Shown here one piece after another: positions 50,287 to 60,316 of a stretch of DNA of 64,000 nucleotides. Positions within the stretch are counted from its first letter, which is position 1; the number at the start of each line of letters is the position of its first letter. Under the pieces are notes generated by a model. The model did not search any database and was not told where the DNA came from. It was given only the letters and a program-made list of their open reading frames with translations. Position numbers and translations under genes: made by a program. The stretch is from an uncultured Propionibacteriaceae bacterium (GTDB taxonomy: Bacteria > Actinomycetota > Actinomycetes > Propionibacteriales > Propionibacteriaceae): assembly GCA_945911015.1 (NCBI GenBank), contig CAMDZW010000004.1:62001-126000 (forward strand), read 5' to 3'.

Positions 50287-50826
50287 ATGTGGGAGTCCGT
50301 GGGTGACGGGACCGGGGACCGGCCCGGTTCCGGCCGTCGCCGCCATCGATGGGGAGTCGCCGTTGCGGTGGCCATCGCCACGATCATCTGCGGGATGTGG
50401 TTGGTCAGCACCCTGGGAGCGGGTCCGCGTCCCGAGGTCGGCGCCTGCGTCCAGCTTGACGGCGCGGCCGACGACCTCCAGGTCCGCACTGTCGACTGTG
50501 CCGACGACGACCAGATGACCTGGACCATCGCCAAGGAGGTCGCCACCGGCGATGACTGCCCGGCTGACAACTACACAGCCGTGCACACCGACCGCCTCCG
50601 TTCCGAGGCCGACACCATCTGTCTGCTGCCGAAGCTCGACGTCGACCACTGCTACCGCGAGGTCAACGATGTCGACACGCTCGCCGTGGTCCCCTGTGCC
50701 GAAGCCGACTTCAAGGTGGAAAGCGTCCACAACGCCGAGGACCCGACTCTGTGTGGCGATGTCGGAGTCCCGTACGCCTTCCCCGAGCCGGCGCTCACCT
50801 ACTGTCTGGTCGACCCGGAGCAGTGA
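50287..50826 (+). CDS. Membrane-anchored LppU-like extracytoplasmic protein
   Basis: A 179-residue protein with a basic N-terminus (GRRRHRW), one transmembrane helix (VAVAVAIATIICGMWLV) and an outside domain with eight cysteines that could form disulfides. The VGACVQLDG...VDCADDD pattern is like the LppU/SCO3897 group of actinobacterial envelope proteins. The ATG at 50287 is 6 bp after a TACACT -10, so probably leaderless; an in-frame GTG at 50263 lies in the operator-like repeat and is less likely. Function unknown. Confidence 0.7.
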   Translation: MWESVGDGTGDRPGSGRRRHRWGVAVAVAIATIICGMWLVSTLGAGPRPEVGACVQLDGAADDLQVRTVDCADDDQMTWTIAKEVATGDDCPADNYTAVHTDRLRSEADTICLLPKLDVDHCYREVNDVDTLAVVPCAEADFKVESVHNAEDPTLCGDVGVPYAFPEPALTYCLVDPEQ

Positions 50827-50869
50827 ACGTGGCTCATCCGATGCTCGCTCCTCACGGAGCAGTCCGCGA

Positions 50870-51751
50870 TCAGTCCTCGGCGAGGGTGACCTCGAAGCCA
50901 CCGAGCATGGTGGCGGCCAGGTTGTAGAGGAAGGACCCCAGCGTGGCGAGTGCCGTCATGATGATGACGTTCACACAGGCGAGCAGCGCGGTGACGCCCA
51001 TGACCCGTTCCCAGCTCAGGATCTGGCGGATCTGGAATCCGGAGTCCTCGGTCTGGGTGTCGAAGACCAGTCCGACGAGCTCGTCGATCTGGTCGAACAG
51101 GCCGGATGCCTCGACCACGGTGTAGATCAGGGCGGCGGCAGTGAAGAACATGATCCCGCCCGCGATCGCGAACAGGAAGAACGTCTTCATCACCGACCAC
51201 GGGTCGACGCGCGACACCCGCAGCCGCGCCTTGCGGGTGCGCCGCGGCCGGGGTGTCGGCAACGGATCCTGCGGGGCCGCGGCAGGTGAGGAGATCGGGG
51301 CCGGCATCGCCGTCGGGGTGGGCGTGACCGGGCCGCCCGCCGCGGCGGCAGGCGCCGGGCTGGGCGTTGCGGCAGCACTGGTGCCAGCGGACGTGTCGGC
51401 ACCAGCTGTGGCGGAATCCTCACTGGGCCGCTGGAATGGCGAGGTTTCCTCCGCCTCGTCCTCGGCCTGGAGGCGTTCCAGGGCGCGCTGCCGTTCGGCC
51501 TCCTGAGAGGCCTGTTTGGCCTCGTACTCCTTGCGCGCCGCTTCCTTCTCGGGCGGGGCCGGGAGCCGATGCATGATCCGCTCGGCCAGGGTCGGCGGGT
51601 TCGTCGAGTTGGCCGCGGGCGTGCCCCCACCGGCCGGCGAGTTGCCGTAGAAGCTGCTCGCCGGCCGGATCAGGGTGTCATCCTCGGCCACGGGCGCCGG
51701 GCTGGGCGCGTTGCTGGAACCACCCGCGCCGGAGGCGTTGCTTTCAGTCAC
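50870..51751 (-). CDS. DUF3566 transmembrane protein
   Basis: A 293-residue protein. A long low-complexity, Ala/Pro/Ser/Glu-rich cytoplasmic N-terminus (residues 1-175) precedes the DUF3566 domain: KARLRVSRVDPWSVMKTFFL, a first transmembrane helix, an extracytoplasmic loop and a second helix MGVTALLACVNVIIMTALAT, ending in GGFEVTLAED. The gene sits 11 bp downstream of gyrA, its almost invariant position in Actinobacteria. GTG start with GAGGGGGAC upstream. Its role is not established. Confidence 0.9.
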   Translation of the reverse strand: MTESNASGAGGSSNAPSPAPVAEDDTLIRPASSFYGNSPAGGGTPAANSTNPPTLAERIMHRLPAPPEKEAARKEYEAKQASQEAERQRALERLQAEDEAEETSPFQRPSEDSATAGADTSAGTSAAATPSPAPAAAAGGPVTPTPTAMPAPISSPAAAPQDPLPTPRPRRTRKARLRVSRVDPWSVMKTFFLFAIAGGIMFFTAAALIYTVVEASGLFDQIDELVGLVFDTQTEDSGFQIRQILSWERVMGVTALLACVNVIIMTALATLGSFLYNLAATMLGGFEVTLAED

Positions 51752-51762
51752 CGAAGTCCCCC

Positions 51763-54360
51763 TCAGGGCTGGTCGTCGGACTCGTCCGTCGGAGCGACGA
51801 TACCCGTCGCCTCCTCAGGGTTCACGTCCTCGGCGGATTCACCGGTCACCTCTTCGCTCACCTCGTCGGTGTCATCGGCCTCATCCTCGGGACGCTCCGG
51901 GTTGATGGTGATCGCCACGACCGAGTCCTGACCGCGCACCCCGATGAACTTCACACCCATCGTGTCGCGGCCCTTGACCGGCACCTCGGCGACCCCGGAT
52001 CGGGTGATCTGGCCGCTGGCCTTGACCGCAATGACCTGGTCGGACTCACTCACCACGAGCGCGCCGACCAGATGGCCACGGTTCTCGTTGAGCCGCATCG
52101 CCTTGATGCCCAGCCCGCCACGGCCCTGCTGACGGTACTCGTTGACCGTGGTCCGTTTGGCGAAGCCGCCGTCGGTCACCGTGAACACATAGCGGTCGTC
52201 CTGCGGCATGTCCGCGTCGATCACCGACATGCTCAGCAGCTCGTCGTCGGCACGGAACTTCATCCCCGTCACCCCCGAGGTCGCTCGGCCCATCGGCCGC
52301 AGCTGCTCATTGTTGGCGGGGAACCGGATCGACTGGCCCTTGCGTGAGACCAGCAGGACGTCGTCGTCGACCTCGCACAGCGCGGCGCCGATCAGTTCGT
52401 CATCCTCCTCACGGAAGTTGATCGCGATGATGCCCGCCTGACGTGGCGAGTCGTACAGGTCGAGCTTGGTCTTCTTGATCAGGCCACGGCGGGTCGCCAA
52501 CAGGAGGTACTCGGCCGAGGCGTAGTCGCGGATCGCCAACACCTGGGCGATCTTCTCATCGGGCAGGAAGCTGAGCAGGCCGGCCACGTGGCTGCCGCGG
52601 GCATCCCGTCCGGCCTCGGGCAGCATCCACACCTTGGTGCGGTAGACCCGGCCGGCATTGGTGAAGATCAGGATCCAGTTGTGGTTGGTGGTCGCAAACA
52701 TGTGGGCGACCTCGTCATCGGCCCTCAGGGCCGCACCCTTGACGCCCTTGCCGCCACGCCGCTGCACGCGGTACTGGTCGGTGCGGGTCCGCTTGGCATA
52801 GCCACCGCGAGTGATGGTGACGACCATCTCCTCGTCAGGGATCAGATCCTCGTGGGAGAGATCTCCGTCAGCGGCCACGATCTGGCTGCGTCGGTCGTCG
52901 CCGTACTTGTCGACAACCTCGGCCAGTTCCTCGGCGATGATTGCGCGCTGACGTTCGGGCTTGGCCAGGATGTCCTTCAGGTCGGCGATCACCCGCTCGA
53001 ACTCCGCCAGGGTGTCGATGATCTTCTGCCGTTCCAGCGCCGCCAGGCGCCGCAACTGCATGTCGAGGATCGCATTGGCCTGCAGCTCGTCGATACCGAG
53101 CAGCGCCATCAGACCGGACCGGGCCTCGTCGGTGGTCGGGCTGCGCCGGATCAACGCGATGACGTCGTCCAGGGCATCGAGGGCCTTCACATATCCACGC
53201 CAGATGTGTGCGCGGGCCTCGGCATCGGCCAGCCGATATTCGGTACGACGCTTGATCACGTCGATCTGGTGGTCGACCCAGTACCGGATGAACTGGTCCA
53301 GACGGAGCGTACGCGGCACCTCGTCCACCAGGGCCAGCATGTTGCAGCCGAAGGTGTCCTGCAAGGAGGTGTGCTTGTAGAGATTGTTCAGCACGACGCG
53401 CGGCTGCGCGTCCCGCTTCAACACGATGACCAACCGCTGACCCGTACGAGCAGAGGTGTCGTCACGGATGTCGGCGATCCCCTGGAGTCGTCCGGTGTTG
53501 ACCAGCTCGGCAATCTTGAGCGCAAGATTGTCCGGGTTGCACATGTAGGGCAGCTCGGTGACAACCAGGTTGGTCCGCCCCGAGCGGTCCTCCTCCATGT
53601 CGACCACGGCCCGCATGGTGACCGAACCGCGTCCGGTGCGGTAGGCATCCTCGATGCCCTTGCGGCCCACGATCAGTGCACCGCTGGGGAAGTCGGGACC
53701 CTGGACCCGTTCGATGGAGGCCTCGAGGAGCTCCTCGTCGGTGGCTTCGGAGTTCTCCAGGAACCACTGGGCCGCCGAGGCGACCTCACGCAGGTTGTGG
53801 GTCGGGATGTTGGTGGCCATGCCGACCGCGATGCCGGTGGAGCCGTTGACCAGCAAGTTCGGGTAGCGGGCCGGTAGGACGGACGGTTCGCTGGAACGTC
53901 CGTCGTAGTTGGGCTTGAAGTCGACGGTGTTCTCGGTGATGTCGCGGACCATTTCGAGGGCCAGCGGATCCATCTTGCACTCGGTGTACCGCATGGCCGC
54001 CGCACCGTCGTTGCCCGGGGAGCCAAAGTTGCCCTGCCCGATGACCAGCGGATAGCGCATCACCCACGGCTGGGCCAGCCGGACCAGGGTGTCGTAGATC
54101 GCGATGTCACCGTGCGGGTGGTAGGCGCCGATCACGTCACCGACGACACGCGAACACTTGTAGAAGCCGCGGTCGGGAAGGTACCGCCCGTCGTACATGG
54201 CGTAGATGACGCGGCGGTGGACCGGCTTGAGGCCATCGCGAACGTCCGGCAGTGCCCGGCCCACGATCACGCTCATCGCGTAGTCGAGGTAGGACTTCTG
54301 GATCTCCTCCTGGAGATCGATCGGCTCGGTCCGATGCGCGGGCGTGGGAATGTCAGTCAT
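51763..54360 (-). CDS. gyrA: DNA gyrase subunit A
   Basis: An 865-residue GyrA. The breakage-reunion domain carries [20 protein letters not shown] near residue 24 and the catalytic tyrosine in AMRYTECKM. The C-terminal beta-pinwheel has the GyrA box QRRGGKGV needed for negative supercoiling, plus an acidic tail. The quinolone-determining segment reads [11 protein letters not shown]: Ile86 (codon ATC) stands where most susceptible bacteria have Ser or Ala (E. coli Ser83). AGGAGACTTC before ATG. It forms the A2B2 enzyme with the upstream gyrB product, 27 bp away. Confidence 0.98.
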   Translation of the reverse strand: MTDIPTPAHRTEPIDLQEEIQKSYLDYAMSVIVGRALPDVRDGLKPVHRRVIYAMYDGRYLPDRGFYKCSRVVGDVIGAYHPHGDIAIYDTLVRLAQPWVMRYPLVIGQGNFGSPGNDGAAAMRYTECKMDPLALEMVRDITENTVDFKPNYDGRSSEPSVLPARYPNLLVNGSTGIAVGMATNIPTHNLREVASAAQWFLENSEATDEELLEASIERVQGPDFPSGALIVGRKGIEDAYRTGRGSVTMRAVVDMEEDRSGRTNLVVTELPYMCNPDNLALKIAELVNTGRLQGIADIRDDTSARTGQRLVIVLKRDAQPRVVLNNLYKHTSLQDTFGCNMLALVDEVPRTLRLDQFIRYWVDHQIDVIKRRTEYRLADAEARAHIWRGYVKALDALDDVIALIRRSPTTDEARSGLMALLGIDELQANAILDMQLRRLAALERQKIIDTLAEFERVIADLKDILAKPERQRAIIAEELAEVVDKYGDDRRSQIVAADGDLSHEDLIPDEEMVVTITRGGYAKRTRTDQYRVQRRGGKGVKGAALRADDEVAHMFATTNHNWILIFTNAGRVYRTKVWMLPEAGRDARGSHVAGLLSFLPDEKIAQVLAIRDYASAEYLLLATRRGLIKKTKLDLYDSPRQAGIIAINFREEDDELIGAALCEVDDDVLLVSRKGQSIRFPANNEQLRPMGRATSGVTGMKFRADDELLSMSVIDADMPQDDRYVFTVTDGGFAKRTTVNEYRQQGRGGLGIKAMRLNENRGHLVGALVVSESDQVIAVKASGQITRSGVAEVPVKGRDTMGVKFIGVRGQDSVVAITINPERPEDEADDTDEVSEEVTGESAEDVNPEEATGIVAPTDESDDQP

Positions 54361-54387
54361 GAAGTCTCCTGGAGTCGCTCTGGCCGA

Positions 54388-56415
54388 TCAGATGTCGAGG
54401 AAGCGGACATCTTTGGCATTGCGCTGGATGAAGGTACGGCGCTGTTCGACGTCCTCGCCCATCAGGATCGAGAACATCTCGTCGGCCCGGGCGGCATCCT
54501 CCAGCGTCACCTGCAGCAGCAGTCGCTGGTCCGGGTCCATGGTGGTGTCCCACAGCTCATCAGGGTTCATCTCGCCCAGACCCTTGTAGCGCTGGATCGG
54601 GCCCTCCTTGGGCAGGCGGCGACCATGTTCCTCGCCGAGTTTGAGCAGGCCGTCCCGTTCGGCATCGCTGTAGGCGAGTTCGTGCGGGGCATTGGTCCAC
54701 TTGATCTTGTACAGCGGCGGCTGGGCGAGGTAGACGTAACCGCCCTCGAGCAACGGCTTCATGAACCGGAACAGCAGAGTCAGCAACAACGTACGGATGT
54801 GCGCTCCGTCGACGTCGGCGTCAGCCATCAGCACGACCCGGTGGTAGCGCAGCTTGGCGATGTCGAAGTCATCGTGGATCCCGGTGCCCAGAGCGGCGAT
54901 GATCGCCTGGACCTCCTGGTTCTGCAGGATCTTGTCGAGGCGGGCCTTCTCCACGTTGAGGATCTTGCCGCGGATCGGCAGGATCGCCTGGGTGCGTGGG
55001 TCACGGCCACCGGTGGCCGAACCACCGGCGGAGTCACCCTCGACGACGAAGACCTCACACTCGGAGGGCTCGGTGGACTGGCAGTCCTTCAGCTTGCCGG
55101 GCAGACCGGATCGGCCGAGCAGACCCTTGCGGTCGCGGGCAGCCTGCTGGGCCTTGCGGGCAGCGATGCGAGCGATCGCGGCAGCCTGGGCGCGCCGAAC
55201 GATTTCCTTGCCCTCGCTCGGATTCTCCTCGAACCAGTCGCCGAGCTTGTCGTTGACCACCCGCTGCACGAACGACCGGGCCTCGGTGTTGCCGAGCTTG
55301 GTCTTGGTCTGGCCCTCGAATTGTGGCTCGGTGAGTTTGACCGAGATGATCGCGGTGAGGCCCTCACGGATGTCCTCACCGGCCATCCGGTCCTCCTTCT
55401 TCTTCACCAGCCCCCAGGTCTCGCCCCACTTGTTCACCGTGTTGGTCAGTGCGGCGCGGAACCCTTCTTCATGGGTGCCGCCCTCATGGGTGTTGATGGC
55501 ATTGGCGAAGGTGTGGACCGATTCGACATAGGACGCGTTCCACTGCATCGCGACCTCGGCGCTCAACCCGTGTGCCTCGTCGTGGTCCTCGACCGAGATG
55601 ACGCTGGGGTTGATGATCGGCTTGTTGCCGATCAGGTGGCGTACGTAGTCGGCCAGGCCATCGTCGTACTTGAAGTCGTCGGCGAACTTCTTGCCGTTCT
55701 CGTCGACGTGGTCGGGACGCTCGTCGGCGATCATGATCCGCAGACCCTTGTTGAGGAAGGCCATCTCCCGCAGCCGGGTGGCCAGCGTCTCGTAGTTGAA
55801 GTCGACGGACTCGAAGATCTCCTCGCTGGGCCAGAAGGTGATGGTCGTGCCGACCTCGTCGGTCTCCTCACCCCTGGCCAGGGGCGCAACCGGGACGCCG
55901 AGGCGGAACTCCTGGGTCCAGCGGTAGCCGTCGCGGCAGACCTCGACGATGAATTTCTGGCTGAGCGCGTTGACCACCGACGAGCCGACCCCGTGCAGGC
56001 CGCCGGAGACCTTGTAGCCGCCCTGGCCGAACTTGCCGCCGGCGTGCAGGACGGTCAGCACGAGGGTCACGGTCGGAATCTTCTCGACCGGGTGCTCCTT
56101 GACCGGGATGCCGCGGCCGTTGTCGACGACCTTCAGACCGCCATCGGCAAGGATCGTCACGGCGATGGTGTCGCAGTGACCAGCCATCGCCTCGTCGACC
56201 GCGTTGTCCACGATCTCGTAGACCAGGTGGTGCAGGCCGCGTTCACCGGTCGAACCGATGTACATGCCCGGGCGCTTGCGGACGGCTTCGAGGCCTTCGA
56301 GGACGGTGATGTCGTCGGCGTCATAGGCGCCAGGGGTGTTGCCGCCCTGAACCGGATACTTCTCCTCCGGTGCAGTCTCCTCGTCAGGCGCGTTCGCGTC
56401 ATCAGCTGTGCTCAC
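54388..56415 (-). CDS. gyrB: DNA gyrase subunit B
   Basis: A 675-residue GyrB. The GHKL ATPase has [23 protein letters not shown] and [14 protein letters not shown]. The TOPRIM domain has [26 protein letters not shown] and DADVDGAH, and the C-terminus has [23 protein letters not shown] start with AAGGAG 8 nt upstream. A TAGAAT -10-like element on the minus strand (56494-56489) lies about 75 bp upstream and should drive gyrB-gyrA-DUF3566. Confidence 0.98.
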   Translation of the reverse strand: MSTADDANAPDEETAPEEKYPVQGGNTPGAYDADDITVLEGLEAVRKRPGMYIGSTGERGLHHLVYEIVDNAVDEAMAGHCDTIAVTILADGGLKVVDNGRGIPVKEHPVEKIPTVTLVLTVLHAGGKFGQGGYKVSGGLHGVGSSVVNALSQKFIVEVCRDGYRWTQEFRLGVPVAPLARGEETDEVGTTITFWPSEEIFESVDFNYETLATRLREMAFLNKGLRIMIADERPDHVDENGKKFADDFKYDDGLADYVRHLIGNKPIINPSVISVEDHDEAHGLSAEVAMQWNASYVESVHTFANAINTHEGGTHEEGFRAALTNTVNKWGETWGLVKKKEDRMAGEDIREGLTAIISVKLTEPQFEGQTKTKLGNTEARSFVQRVVNDKLGDWFEENPSEGKEIVRRAQAAAIARIAARKAQQAARDRKGLLGRSGLPGKLKDCQSTEPSECEVFVVEGDSAGGSATGGRDPRTQAILPIRGKILNVEKARLDKILQNQEVQAIIAALGTGIHDDFDIAKLRYHRVVLMADADVDGAHIRTLLLTLLFRFMKPLLEGGYVYLAQPPLYKIKWTNAPHELAYSDAERDGLLKLGEEHGRRLPKEGPIQRYKGLGEMNPDELWDTTMDPDQRLLLQVTLEDAARADEMFSILMGEDVEQRRTFIQRNAKDVRFLDI

Positions 56416-56488
56416 CCAGGTCTCCTTCAGGTCAGTCGGTCACTCGGCGGGACGTTGGGACAGGTCCGCCTCAGAAGTGGCCTCGGTC

Positions 56489-56494
56489 ATTCTA
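56489..56494 (-). promoter_or_regulatory. -10 element of the probable gyrB promoter
   Basis: TAGAAT on the minus strand, about 75 bp upstream of the gyrB GTG, in a 250-bp gap without genes. No good -35 is seen at 16-18 bp, which is common in high-GC actinobacteria. Confidence 0.4.
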
Positions 56495-56584
56495 GCGCGT
56501 TTGACAGCCATAGGCGTGTTCCGACGTCGGCCGGACTCGTGTCAATTGCCGTTGGTGGGCGCTCACTGGCCGCTGGGAGCGACG

Positions 56585-56639
56585 ATCAGGGCCTCTTCCG
56601 ACCCCGGATACGGCTCATGACCCCCTGAGGCGTCCTGAT
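56585..56639. terminator. Long interrupted stem-loop at the end of the dciA-side cluster
   Basis: ATCAGG-GCCTC (56585-56595) pairs with GAGGC-gt-CCTGAT (56627-56639): an 11-bp stem with a 2-nt bulge and a 31-nt loop, about 30 bp after the stop at 56668 on the minus strand. A candidate transcription end separating that cluster from gyrB. Confidence 0.35.
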
Positions 56640-56667
56640 CCGCTTCGACCGATCCCTCCCGCCGGGG

Positions 56668-57303
56668 TCAGCGAGGTGGGTCGCCGAGGCCCTGGACCAT
56701 CGGCAACCGGACCTGGTAGGAATGCCGACTCGGGACGAGGACATCGGCCTCGGGATGACCGGTGTTGGAACGGTTCTCGGTCTCCAGCCAGGCAATGCGC
56801 AGATCGATGAAGTCCGACGGTGCGAACTCAGGCGGCAGCTCGACCTGCAGCTCCACCGGGACCATCGGCATGCCCGGCTGGAACTGGGCCCCGTACGCAC
56901 GAATCTGCCCGACCAGCGACACAGTGGCGTTCTCGGCGAAGCCGGATCCGTCCACACCGATCGCGGTCCACCGGCTCGACAACTGGCCGGACCGGTCGGC
57001 CGTGGTGCGGCCGAGGCCGTACACCCTGATCCGCCACCCCTCCCGCGGGCCGTCGCGGTAGCGTCTCTCCCAGATCTGGGCGTCGGTGAAGACCAACTGG
57101 AACGGACCGGTCTCGAAGGTCTCCCCCGGCTGGACGGTGATGACATCGTCGGTGCGTTCGTCCAGACCACCTGCGGCCCACAGACCACCGAGCACCACGG
57201 TCAGGGCAACCACCACCGCCAGGACGACCCACACCGGCCGGGTCGACCTCGGCGCCGTCCAGTCGCCGAGGGGCTGGTCGTCCAGCCAGATCCGCGCGGT
57301 CAT
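56668..57303 (-). CDS. Membrane-anchored extracytoplasmic protein of the gyrB-dciA cluster, third small gene
   Basis: A 211-residue protein with one transmembrane helix (WVVLAVVVALTVVLGGLW, about residues 25-42), then a beta-rich outside domain with VQPGETFETGPFQLVFTDAQ resembling DUF4352/Ig-like ligand domains. It overlaps the preceding gene by ATGA. I do not recognise a function. Together with its two neighbours it has the same plan (short cytoplasmic tail, one helix, beta domain), so they may form a hetero-oligomer. Confidence 0.72.
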   Translation of the reverse strand: MTARIWLDDQPLGDWTAPRSTRPVWVVLAVVVALTVVLGGLWAAGGLDERTDDVITVQPGETFETGPFQLVFTDAQIWERRYRDGPREGWRIRVYGLGRTTADRSGQLSSRWTAIGVDGSGFAENATVSLVGQIRAYGAQFQPGMPMVPVELQVELPPEFAPSDFIDLRIAWLETENRSNTGHPEADVLVPSRHSYQVRLPMVQGLGDPPR

Positions 57304-57848
57304 GGCCGGATCACCTGGACATGCACCGAGTCGGACTGGACGATCAGCCCGTACAACTGGTCGACCCACTGCTCGGGGACCAGGTAGGTGAGGGTCAGCG
57401 TGGTCGGTGCCGGGCCAGTCTCGGAGTCACAGCGTCGCACCAGGTCATCGTGGACCGAGACCGGCTGCCAGGTCCGACCGTCGGGTCCGAGGAGCTCGAG
57501 CTGGCAACCACCGATCACCGTGTCGGTGACACCACTGACCTCCACGGTCGCGGTCACCCAGATTGCACCGGGAGCCGGCACGCCACGCTCCTGGTCAGGA
57601 GTCTGTACGGGTGCGCGGTCGACGAACGACTCGGTCTCGATGGAGAGCACCCGGAAGGTGACGCCCTTCCATTCGGCCGGTGCCCCCGGCGCCTGCTGGT
57701 GATGGATGTCGACGGTGTGCAGCTTCACATAGGACGCCCACACGACCCCGTACCCGGTGGCCAGGCCGAGCACCAACAGCAGCGCAAGGATCCATCGCAG
57801 GCGCCAAGCATGTGGGGGTGTTGGGGCATGCGGGGGTGTTGGTGTCAT
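57300..57848 (-). CDS. Membrane-anchored extracytoplasmic protein of the gyrB-dciA cluster, second small gene
   Basis: A 182-residue protein: proline-rich tail TPTPPHAPTPPHAW, one transmembrane helix (WILALLLVLGLATGYGVVW) and a beta-rich extracytoplasmic domain with two cysteines (GGCQLELLG and RRCDSE). The proline-rich tail comes from an 18-bp imperfect tandem repeat at 57809-57844. ATGA overlaps on both sides show strict translational coupling. Function unknown. Confidence 0.72.
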   Translation of the reverse strand: MTPTPPHAPTPPHAWRLRWILALLLVLGLATGYGVVWASYVKLHTVDIHHQQAPGAPAEWKGVTFRVLSIETESFVDRAPVQTPDQERGVPAPGAIWVTATVEVSGVTDTVIGGCQLELLGPDGRTWQPVSVHDDLVRRCDSETGPAPTTLTLTYLVPEQWVDQLYGLIVQSDSVHVQVIRP

Positions 57849-58402
57849 CGCGTCACCACCAGGGTGCTGCGGACCGGGGTCAGGACGGTCAGCTCATCGT
57901 CGCTGATCTGTTGGGCCGTGAGCTCGGGCCGCCACCGTACCCAGTGTTGGTGGGAGAAGATGATCTCGCGGGGACCGATCTCGAAGGTCAGGTCGTCGAG
58001 GCGATCGACCGGCACGTCGAACAGCGCATAGCGGATCGAGGTGAAGCCCGGTGGGGCCGATTCCTCGCTGCTGTTGAGCGGGTCGTGCAGACCCGGACCG
58101 GCCCGCAGTTGCGGGTCGAGGCCGCGGACCAGCCGCTCACCGGCGCTGATCTCGAAGGTGACCATCACCCACCGGCCGATCGGGGCGATGCGCTCGGAGT
58201 CAAGGATGACGCTGCTGCCGGTCTCCACCCCGGTGATGCGCACCTGGGCGCCGTGGTCGAGTTCGACCGGGACGCCGAGCTCGGCGGTGACGAAGAGCTG
58301 GCGGTCACGGTCCTCGACACCCTTGGCGGTGCGGACCAGGATCCCGGCGACCAGCACGGCGGCGATCGTCAGCGCGACAGTGACCAGACGGGCGAGTTTC
58401 AT
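57845..58402 (-). CDS. Membrane-anchored extracytoplasmic protein of the gyrB-dciA cluster, first small gene
   Basis: A 185-residue protein with an N-terminal signal or anchor helix (LVTVALTIAAVLVAGILV) and a beta-rich domain (ELDHGAQVRITGVETGSSVI, WVMVTFEISAGE) of the same general type as its two downstream neighbours. It overlaps both flanking genes by ATGA. Function unknown. Confidence 0.72.
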   Translation of the reverse strand: MKLARLVTVALTIAAVLVAGILVRTAKGVEDRDRQLFVTAELGVPVELDHGAQVRITGVETGSSVILDSERIAPIGRWVMVTFEISAGERLVRGLDPQLRAGPGLHDPLNSSEESAPPGFTSIRYALFDVPVDRLDDLTFEIGPREIIFSHQHWVRWRPELTAQQISDDELTVLTPVRSTLVVTR

Positions 58403-59793
58403 CTCCTCACCTTCTCGGCGGTCGGTACTCGTTCACGGAAGTGGACCAGACAACGGTGGAAGGCAACGGCGAGCAGACACATCCGCAACGGCTCGGTGAG
58501 GCCTTCGACCAGCGCCACGAAGGGCTGCCAGGTCAGCCAGAACATCACCTCATGGCCACCGATGACCCGGATGACCAGCTGGGTCCAGGCCGTGTCGACC
58601 ACCGTCCAGAGGGCATGGACCAGCACGTACGAGCCGAGGAATCCGATCCCGGCGCGCAGCACCAACCGCAACGAATGGAAGGTCGGCAGGTACTTGTCGT
58701 CGAGGTCGCTGAGGAAGGCCTCCCGGAACTCGATCCACAGCCGTTCCAGCCGTGGCCGACCCCGACTGGCCTCGAGGGCGCGGAGGCGTCGGACCTGCCG
58801 AGGGGCCAGCGCACGGGCCCGGCTCTCCAAACCCTTCTGCCACAGTTCGGCCAGCGAGATCAGCTTGGAGCCGTAGACCAGAGCGGCGACGGCCAGCCAC
58901 ACCACCGGCTGCACCAGGGCGTCCAGGGTCAGGGGCCACAACACGTCGCTGACGAATCGACCCAGCGCGGCCACGAGCGCCGGCCAGCGGATGCCGAGTT
59001 GTTCAGCCAGCCCGGCGATCGCCACCCCCATCTGGTCGAACCACTGCAGGACGGTACGGCCCTGCCACCAGTCCTTCGCCGCGCGCAACACATGCTGGCC
59101 GGACAGGATGACCACCAGCAAGAAGTAGGCCTCGAGCAGGGTGACGACCACGCCCAGCCATCTCCAGCCCACACGGTGATGCAGAAGGTCGACCCCTCGC
59201 CGTACGAGATAGGTCGTCACGATCAGGCCGACGACGAAGGCTGTCTTGCCGGGACTGGTCAACGGGTTGAGCTCGGTGAGGATGGTGCGGTCGGCGACGA
59301 TGCCGGACTGCAACAGGGCCAGATTGGTGAGCTGTTCGGCGCGGGCGGCGACCTCGTTGACGGCGGCATAGATGCCGAGGAAGGGCAGCAACGTGAGCGC
59401 GAGGACATGGCTGAGAGACTGGCCGTGGCCCCTACCGGCCTCCTCCGGCGGGACGAGTTGGTCGATGTCGAGGGCTCGCGCGACGACCCGCAACATCAGC
59501 ACGATCGCGCCGAGAGTGCCGAGCAGGCCGAGAGCGAAGACGGCCAGAGCGAGCCAGACCAACTCAAGCGGAATCTGGGTGGCGATCCGGGTGGCCAGCT
59601 CGCTGACCAGCCAGCCGCCGATCCAGATGACGGTCAGCTGCGGCCACAGTCGAGCCCAGACTGACACCGTCCCGGCGGCAAGGTCGACGGTCCCGGTGGC
59701 GAAGGCGGTGAGCGCACCGGTCGCGGTCGTCGGCCTGGCCGAGCCAGGAGCGGCGGCGGGGGTGGGGGCCGGGCGTGGGTCGGTCCGGGACAT
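58399..59793 (-). CDS. Polytopic membrane protein of the gyrB-dciA cluster
   Basis: A 464-residue protein with about eight hydrophobic segments and a positively charged cytoplasmic loop in the C-terminal half (SRARALAPRQVRRLRALEAS). I do not recognise a transporter signature. It begins 3 bp after the dciA-like stop and overlaps the next gene by ATGA, making it the membrane core of the four-gene unit whose other three products each have one helix and an outside beta domain. An envelope complex is the natural guess. Confidence 0.7.
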   Translation of the reverse strand: MSRTDPRPAPTPAAAPGSARPTTATGALTAFATGTVDLAAGTVSVWARLWPQLTVIWIGGWLVSELATRIATQIPLELVWLALAVFALGLLGTLGAIVLMLRVVARALDIDQLVPPEEAGRGHGQSLSHVLALTLLPFLGIYAAVNEVAARAEQLTNLALLQSGIVADRTILTELNPLTSPGKTAFVVGLIVTTYLVRRGVDLLHHRVGWRWLGVVVTLLEAYFLLVVILSGQHVLRAAKDWWQGRTVLQWFDQMGVAIAGLAEQLGIRWPALVAALGRFVSDVLWPLTLDALVQPVVWLAVAALVYGSKLISLAELWQKGLESRARALAPRQVRRLRALEASRGRPRLERLWIEFREAFLSDLDDKYLPTFHSLRLVLRAGIGFLGSYVLVHALWTVVDTAWTQLVIRVIGGHEVMFWLTWQPFVALVEGLTEPLRMCLLAVAFHRCLVHFRERVPTAEKVRR

Positions 59794-59796
59794 GGC

Positions 59797-60306
59797 TCAG
59801 CCGTAGGTGTCGCGTGGCCCGCGGCCACCCTGGACCCGGCGTCGACCGCGATTCCAGGAAGGGACGTCGGGGCCGAGGACGTTGATCCGCATCACCGTGC
59901 CCTGACCGAGCTGCTCGTTGAGGCTCGCCACGATGCGGGGAGCGAGACCGCGCAGCTGGGTGGCCCAGGCGGTCGAGGTGGCACGGACGGTGATGATGTT
60001 GTCGGTGTAGGACTCTGGGGTGGTGTGCTGGGCCAGCATCGGTCCGACCAGGACCTCCCAGCGACCCAGGATGGTGTGGACGTTGACGTCGGTGGTCCAT
60101 CCCCGGGCATCCATCAGCCGGTCCATCGCCCGGCCCAACAGCTGCGGGTCACGGTCGTCGGGGTGGGCGCCGGACACCTGGACGCCAGTGACCTTCGGTT
60201 TCGTACGGCGTCGTCTGCGGTGGGTGCTGGTGGCGCCGATCGAGGCCGCCATCTGGCGTGCGAGGTCCAACCCGGTCGGGTCGTGCTCGAGGTCCTCGTC
60301 AGCCAT
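59797..60306 (-). CDS. dciA: DciA-like (DUF721) helicase-loading protein
   Basis: A 169-residue protein with the DUF721 core GRWEVLVGPMLAQHTTPES, ITVRATSTAWATQLRGLAP and IVASLNEQLGQGTVMRINVLGP; the N-terminal extension is basic (THRRRRRTKPKV). DciA loads the replicative helicase DnaB in bacteria lacking DnaC/DnaI. AGGA 9 nt before ATG 60306. In most actinobacteria it stands between recF and gyrB; here four membrane genes separate it from gyrB and a frameshifted hydrolase lies on the recF side. Confidence 0.88.
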   Translation of the reverse strand: MADEDLEHDPTGLDLARQMAASIGATSTHRRRRRTKPKVTGVQVSGAHPDDRDPQLLGRAMDRLMDARGWTTDVNVHTILGRWEVLVGPMLAQHTTPESYTDNIITVRATSTAWATQLRGLAPRIVASLNEQLGQGTVMRINVLGPDVPSWNRGRRRVQGGRGPRDTYG

Positions 60307-60316
60307 GGGTCTGATC

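Noticed and set aside
54112..56628. Plus-strand open frame of 838 codons opposite gyrB
   Set aside because: It is the antisense shadow of gyrB in high-GC DNA; it lacks recognisable domains and ribosome binding site.
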